From positions 689,306-753,305 of the forward strand of contig NZ_LMFP01000003.1 of the NCBI RefSeq assembly GCF_001426885.1: 64,000 nt of DNA, given 5' to 3'. The notes under the pieces were generated by a model. That model worked only from the letters and a program-made list of their open reading frames with translations. It was not told the origin of the DNA and did no database searches. Of the stretch, positions 62,502 to 64,000 are shown one piece after another. Numbering within the stretch: the stretch's first letter is position 1; the number at the start of each line of letters is the position of its first letter. Source of the stretch: Pelomonas sp. Root1444. Its GTDB lineage: Bacteria; Pseudomonadota; Gammaproteobacteria; Burkholderiales; Burkholderiaceae_C. Made by a program: the position numbers and the translations under genes.

Positions 62502-62540
62502 TCAAAACGCGAAACCGCAATTGTAGTCAGCGCGTTTTGA
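62502..62540. promoter_or_regulatory. 9-bp inverted repeat flanking the xseB promoter
   Basis: TCAAAACGC at 62502-62510 and GCGTTTTGA at 62532-62540 are exact inverted copies 21 bases apart, framing the TACAAT -10-like element of xseB. Centre-to-centre distance is 30 bases, about three helical turns, as for a looped or cooperative operator. Confidence 0.4.
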
Positions 62541-62590
62541 CAGTTCGGAGCCCCATGACCTGACCGATGGCGGGACAGCACCCGCCCGGG

Positions 62591-62596
62591 TAGAAT
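62591..62596 (+). promoter_or_regulatory. Candidate -10 element for the Rieske gene
   Basis: TAGAAT with a weak TGGCGG -35 17 bases upstream would start transcription near 62603, giving a leader of about 128 bases before 62731. The leader holds the palindrome CTCGGCATGCCGAG at 62665-62678. I recognise no riboswitch in it. Confidence 0.35.
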
Positions 62597-62730
62597 CCTG
62601 GTCCCTTTCCCACGGCCGCGCGCACGCGCGAACCGCTCCTCCAACCACCTAGCAACCTGGCCGACTCGGCATGCCGAGATGCGCCGGAGGGACGCAGCAC
62701 TCCTACTCGCCTGAAAGACCCGCCTGGATC

Positions 62731-63843
62731 ATGTCCGACCTGAGCCTACCTGTCTCGGCGCTTCAACGCAGCCAGACCCAGCTCCCGGTGAGCGCCTACT
62801 TCGACCCCGATCTGTTCCAGCGTGAACAGGCCAGCATCTTTCAGCGAGGGCCCCGCTATGTCGGCCATGCACTGGCCGTGCCGGAAGTTGGCGACCACTA
62901 CGCCCTACCCCAGGAAGGCGAAGGCCGGGCGCTCGTGCGGTCGGCCCAGGGCATCGAGCTGATCTCCAACGTCTGCCGCCACCGCCAGGCGGTCATGCTG
63001 CGCGGGCGCGGCAACACCCGGGCCAACATCGTCTGCCCGCTGCACCGCTGGACGTATTCCCACCAGGGCGAGCTGATCGGCGCACCGCATTTCGCGGAAG
63101 ACCCCTGCCTCAACCTGAACCGCTACCCGTTGCGCGAATGGAACGGCCTGCTGTTCGAGGACAACGGCCATGACGTCGCTGCCGAACTGGGCAAGCTCGG
63201 CCCGCATGCCCAGCTCGACTTCTCAGGCTATGTGCTCGACAAGGTCCAGGTCCACGAGTGCAACTACAACTGGAAGACCTTCATCGAGGTCTACCTCGAG
63301 GATTACCACGTCGGGCCGTTCCACCCCGGCCTCGGCGGCTTCGTGACCTGCGACGACCTCGCGTGGGAGTTCGGCAAGCACCACTCGGTGCAGACCGTCG
63401 GCGTGCACCAGGGGCTGGAGCGCCCGGGCTCGCCGGTCTACCAGCGCTGGCACGACCAGCTGCTGAAGTACCGCGAGGGCCGACCGCCCGAAGCCGGCGC
63501 CATCTGGCTCACCTACTACCCGCACATCATGGTGGAGTGGTATCCGCACGTGCTGGTGGTGTCGACGCTGCACCCCGTGTCGCCGCAGAAGACGGTCAAC
63601 CTCGTCGAGTTCTACTACCCCGAGGAGATCGCCGCGTTCGAGCGCGATTTCGTCGACGCCCACCAGGCCGCCTACATGGAGACCTGCATTGAGGACGACG
63701 AGATCGCCGAGCGCATGGACGCCGGCCGCAAGGCGCTGATGATGCGCGGCGACAACGAGGCCGGCCCCTACCAGAGCCCGATGGAAGACGGCATGCAGCA
63801 CTTCCACGAGTGGTATCGCAACGAGATCGGCGCGCCGCTCTGA
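62731..63843 (+). CDS. Rieske non-haem iron oxygenase, alpha subunit
   Basis: 370 residues. Rieske [2Fe-2S] ligands are in NVCRHRQ (CxH) and IVCPLHRWTYS (CxxH). The catalytic iron site is shown by EDYHVGPFHPG. The sequence is of the ring-hydroxylating dioxygenase type with choline- or carnitine-monooxygenase-like features. No ferredoxin or reductase gene follows in the window. Substrate unknown. Its stop overlaps the next start (TGATG). Confidence 0.87.
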   Translation: MSDLSLPVSALQRSQTQLPVSAYFDPDLFQREQASIFQRGPRYVGHALAVPEVGDHYALPQEGEGRALVRSAQGIELISNVCRHRQAVMLRGRGNTRANIVCPLHRWTYSHQGELIGAPHFAEDPCLNLNRYPLREWNGLLFEDNGHDVAAELGKLGPHAQLDFSGYVLDKVQVHECNYNWKTFIEVYLEDYHVGPFHPGLGGFVTCDDLAWEFGKHHSVQTVGVHQGLERPGSPVYQRWHDQLLKYREGRPPEAGAIWLTYYPHIMVEWYPHVLVVSTLHPVSPQKTVNLVEFYYPEEIAAFERDFVDAHQAAYMETCIEDDEIAERMDAGRKALMMRGDNEAGPYQSPMEDGMQHFHEWYRNEIGAPL

Positions 63844-64000
63844 TGCCGGCTTCCGCGCTCATGGTCCTGGCGACCTTTCTCTTCGCCACCATGGGCGTCT
63901 GCGTCAAGCTGGCCAGCGAGTTCTATGCGGCCAGCGAGATCGTCATGTACCGCGGGCTGGTCGGCGCGCTGATGATGGCCGTGCTGACGCATCGCCAGGG
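63843..64000 (+). CDS. EamA/DMT-family transporter, N-terminal part (cut by window edge)
   Basis: Only the first 52 codons are present: MPASALMVLATFLFATMGVCV followed by KLASEFYAASEIVMYRGLVG, the start of a ten-helix EamA (DMT) permease. It overlaps the Rieske stop by one base, so co-translation is likely. Substrate unknown. Confidence 0.75.
   Translation, partial: MPASALMVLATFLFATMGVCVKLASEFYAASEIVMYRGLVGALMMAVLTHRQ

Noticed and set aside
62600-62730. Riboswitch in the leader of the Rieske gene
   Set aside because: Several stems are possible, but none matches a riboswitch core that I know.

Overview
The window is GC-rich DNA with the dense, overlapping gene layout of a betaproteobacterium of the order Burkholderiales, probably near Roseateles, Mitsuaria, Rubrivivax or Leptothrix. 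This placement is an inference. It rests on the phaC-phaA-phaB order, a BPSS1780-family membrane protein beside a type II thrB, a DUF2782 gene divergent from polA, a divergent lysA/lysR pair, and intergenic repeats of the CCCCCTCGGGGGG...GCGAGCGAAGCGAGCG type. I saw no rRNA, tRNA, CRISPR array, prophage or insertion sequence. No stretch longer than 300 bases lacks a gene.

Layout. 1-5850, all minus: the 5' part of glnA with a sigma54-type promoter, then a five-gene run with overlapping or abutting ends (beta-propeller, polysaccharide deacetylase, sterol desaturase, EI24 membrane protein, molybdopterin-binding protein), and an AIM24 protein. 5914-9142, plus: a GbsR/MarR regulator with its own terminator, then a small membrane redox cassette. 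Regulator and cassette carry nearly identical 20-bp palindromes. 9158-18853, minus: a four-gene signalling and envelope locus (TPR-plus-barrel outer-membrane protein, FecR-domain protein, HD-GYP response regulator, CHASE2 cyclase) downstream of a chemoreceptor. 19056-22717, minus: phaC-phaA-phaB for polyhydroxybutyrate, with a candidate sigma54 promoter. 22832-27100: small membrane proteins, pgeF, maiA, a Nudix hydrolase and an S9 peptidase. 27198-32925: purine catabolism (guaD divergent from xdhA-xdhB) with a coupled amidase lipoprotein.

32926-41844: an atypical LuxR-type regulator, a zeta-toxin/Phd-antitoxin pair, polA, DUF2782, thrB, BPSS1780 and a PhoX phosphatase. 41854-49468: a thioesterase, a methyltransferase, uvrD, a lipoprotein, and a GNAT-YchJ-RluA-oxidoreductase run. 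49475-53766: a CocE hydrolase, a class III-like PPK2, and a BNR propeller paired with a MoaD/ThiS protein. 53935-57057: RarD, then ahpC-ahpF with hairpins between them and a palindrome over the promoter. 57279-64000: lysA/lysR, the isoprenoid run xseB-ispA-dxs, a Rieske oxygenase and the start of an EamA transporter.

The strongest candidate for an undescribed system is 9158-16697. Its TPR-plus-barrel protein has the layout of Slam/DUF560 (type XI secretion) translocators. The next gene encodes a non-lipidated FecR-domain protein with a long Pro/Ala rod and a glycine-rich beta C-terminus like that of Slam cargo. The last two genes encode a c-di-GMP phosphodiesterase-type regulator and a periplasm-sensing cyclase. 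The gene order is seen directly; a secretion-coupled two-messenger circuit is inference.
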